From positions 1 through 25,959 of the forward strand of contig DEBD01000024.1 of NCBI GenBank assembly GCA_002348385.1: a stretch of 25,959 bases of DNA, read 5' to 3'. Origin of the DNA: Gammaproteobacteria bacterium UBA2965 (GTDB taxonomy: Bacteria > Pseudomonadota > Gammaproteobacteria > Pseudomonadales > Azotimanducaceae). The number at the start of each line of letters is the position of its first letter. Position 1 is the stretch's first letter. The notes beneath the pieces are model-generated. The model was not told the origin of the DNA and made no database searches. It was given only the letters and a program-made list of their open reading frames with translations. The translations under genes and the position numbers were made by a program. Positions 25,656 through 25,959 of the stretch are shown in pieces.

Positions 25656-25672
25656 GCCTTCCTTTGGAAGGC
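25656..25672. other. Perfect hairpin in the cca leader
   Basis: GCCTTCC, a three-base loop and GGAAGGC form a perfect 7-bp stem, 17 bases upstream of the cca start codon. There is no U tract, so it is not a standard terminator. It may affect cca translation, or be incidental. Confidence 0.35.
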
Positions 25673-25794
25673 ACCCGTCTGTCGCTCCAACGCACCCAGG
25701 CGGCGCTGCGCGTGCTGTGTATGCTGAAACGTCAGGCTGCGCTCGCTTGCAGGCCGCGAAGAAGTGCAAAAAGCCACCTTTAGCAGGATCTTTT

Positions 25795-25825
25795 AGCTCG
25801 TAAGCTCATAAAGAACCGAGCTTTT
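25795..25825. terminator. Possible terminator between apaH and cca
   Basis: AGCTCG (25795-25800) pairs with CGAGCT (25817-25822) across a 16-nt loop, and the stem is flanked by TTTT on the right and, seen from the other strand, AAAA/TTTT on the left, so it could work in either direction. The loop is long and the stem short, making it weak. It lies 12 bases past the apaH stop. The rest of 25640-25836 shows only the cca leader hairpin. Confidence 0.35.
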
Positions 25826-25836
25826 ATGCCGAACGA

Positions 25837-25959
25837 TCAGGGCCCGGCTCGAGCGGCCACGGCAATTCGCTCTCCCGTTTCCAGGCACAGCGCCGTCAGC
25901 TCACGCCCCCAAACGCATCCAGTGTCCAACCCGATCACGTCAGCGAGCCCCGTGCCCGC
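25837..25959 (-). CDS. apaH: Bis(5'-nucleosyl)-tetraphosphatase, C-terminal end (cut by window edge)
   Basis: The last 40 codons of a minus-strand gene whose start lies beyond the right edge; stop TGA at 25839-25837. The visible peptide contains VIGLDTGCVWGRELTALCLE, which is the characteristic C-terminal motif of symmetrical Ap4A hydrolases (LDTGCVWGG.LTAL in E. coli ApaH). The enzyme splits Ap4A into two ADP. The next gene on the same strand is cca, about 200 bases on. Confidence 0.85.
   Translation of the reverse strand, partial: AGTGLADVIGLDTGCVWGRELTALCLETGERIAVAARAGP

Overview
The window reads as chromosomal DNA of a fairly G+C-rich gammaproteobacterium. The right half carries the conserved block rpsU - yqeY - dnaG - rpoD - tRNA-Ile(CAU), all on the minus strand, next to tsaD, folB, cca and apaH, an arrangement typical of that class. 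The left half is a surface-polysaccharide locus. I cannot name the genus from sequence alone.

Layout. Positions 1-2693 (plus) hold the end of a long coiled-coil protein and the gmd-fcl pair that makes GDP-L-fucose. Positions 2874-4779 (plus) hold two sulfotransferase-fold genes. A leftward operon from 8048 to 4782 encodes a family-2 glycosyltransferase, an ABC polysaccharide exporter (Wzm/Wzt type) and a third sulfotransferase-like protein. Positions 8421-10191 (plus) hold a polysaccharide pyruvyl-transferase family protein and a fourth sulfotransferase-like protein. A lower-G+C leftward pair (12582-10217) encodes a small secreted protein and a secreted matrixin-type metalloprotease with FG-GAP/VCBS-like repeats. 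Positions 12712-16604 carry three more family-2 glycosyltransferases and an O-antigen-ligase/polymerase-type membrane protein. Housekeeping genes follow from 16687, interrupted by manC, which supplies the GDP-mannose used by gmd.

The most notable element is at 16687-17047 (minus). The tRNA-Ile(CAU) gene is split by a 284-nt insertion exactly after anticodon position 36. The insertion has the conserved P, Q, R and S elements of a group I intron, a P1 helix on the CAU anticodon with a U-G pair at the 5' splice site, a P10 pairing to the 3' exon, and a terminal G. It resembles the known Azoarcus tRNA-Ile intron in location and target triplet, and carries no endonuclease gene.

How the genes fit together: manC -> gmd -> fcl would provide GDP-mannose and GDP-L-fucose; four GT2 enzymes would build glycans; four sulfotransferase-fold proteins and a pyruvyl transferase would add anionic decorations; Wzm/Wzt would export the polymer. 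A sulfated, fucose-containing surface polysaccharide is therefore a reasonable inference, not something proved by the sequence.
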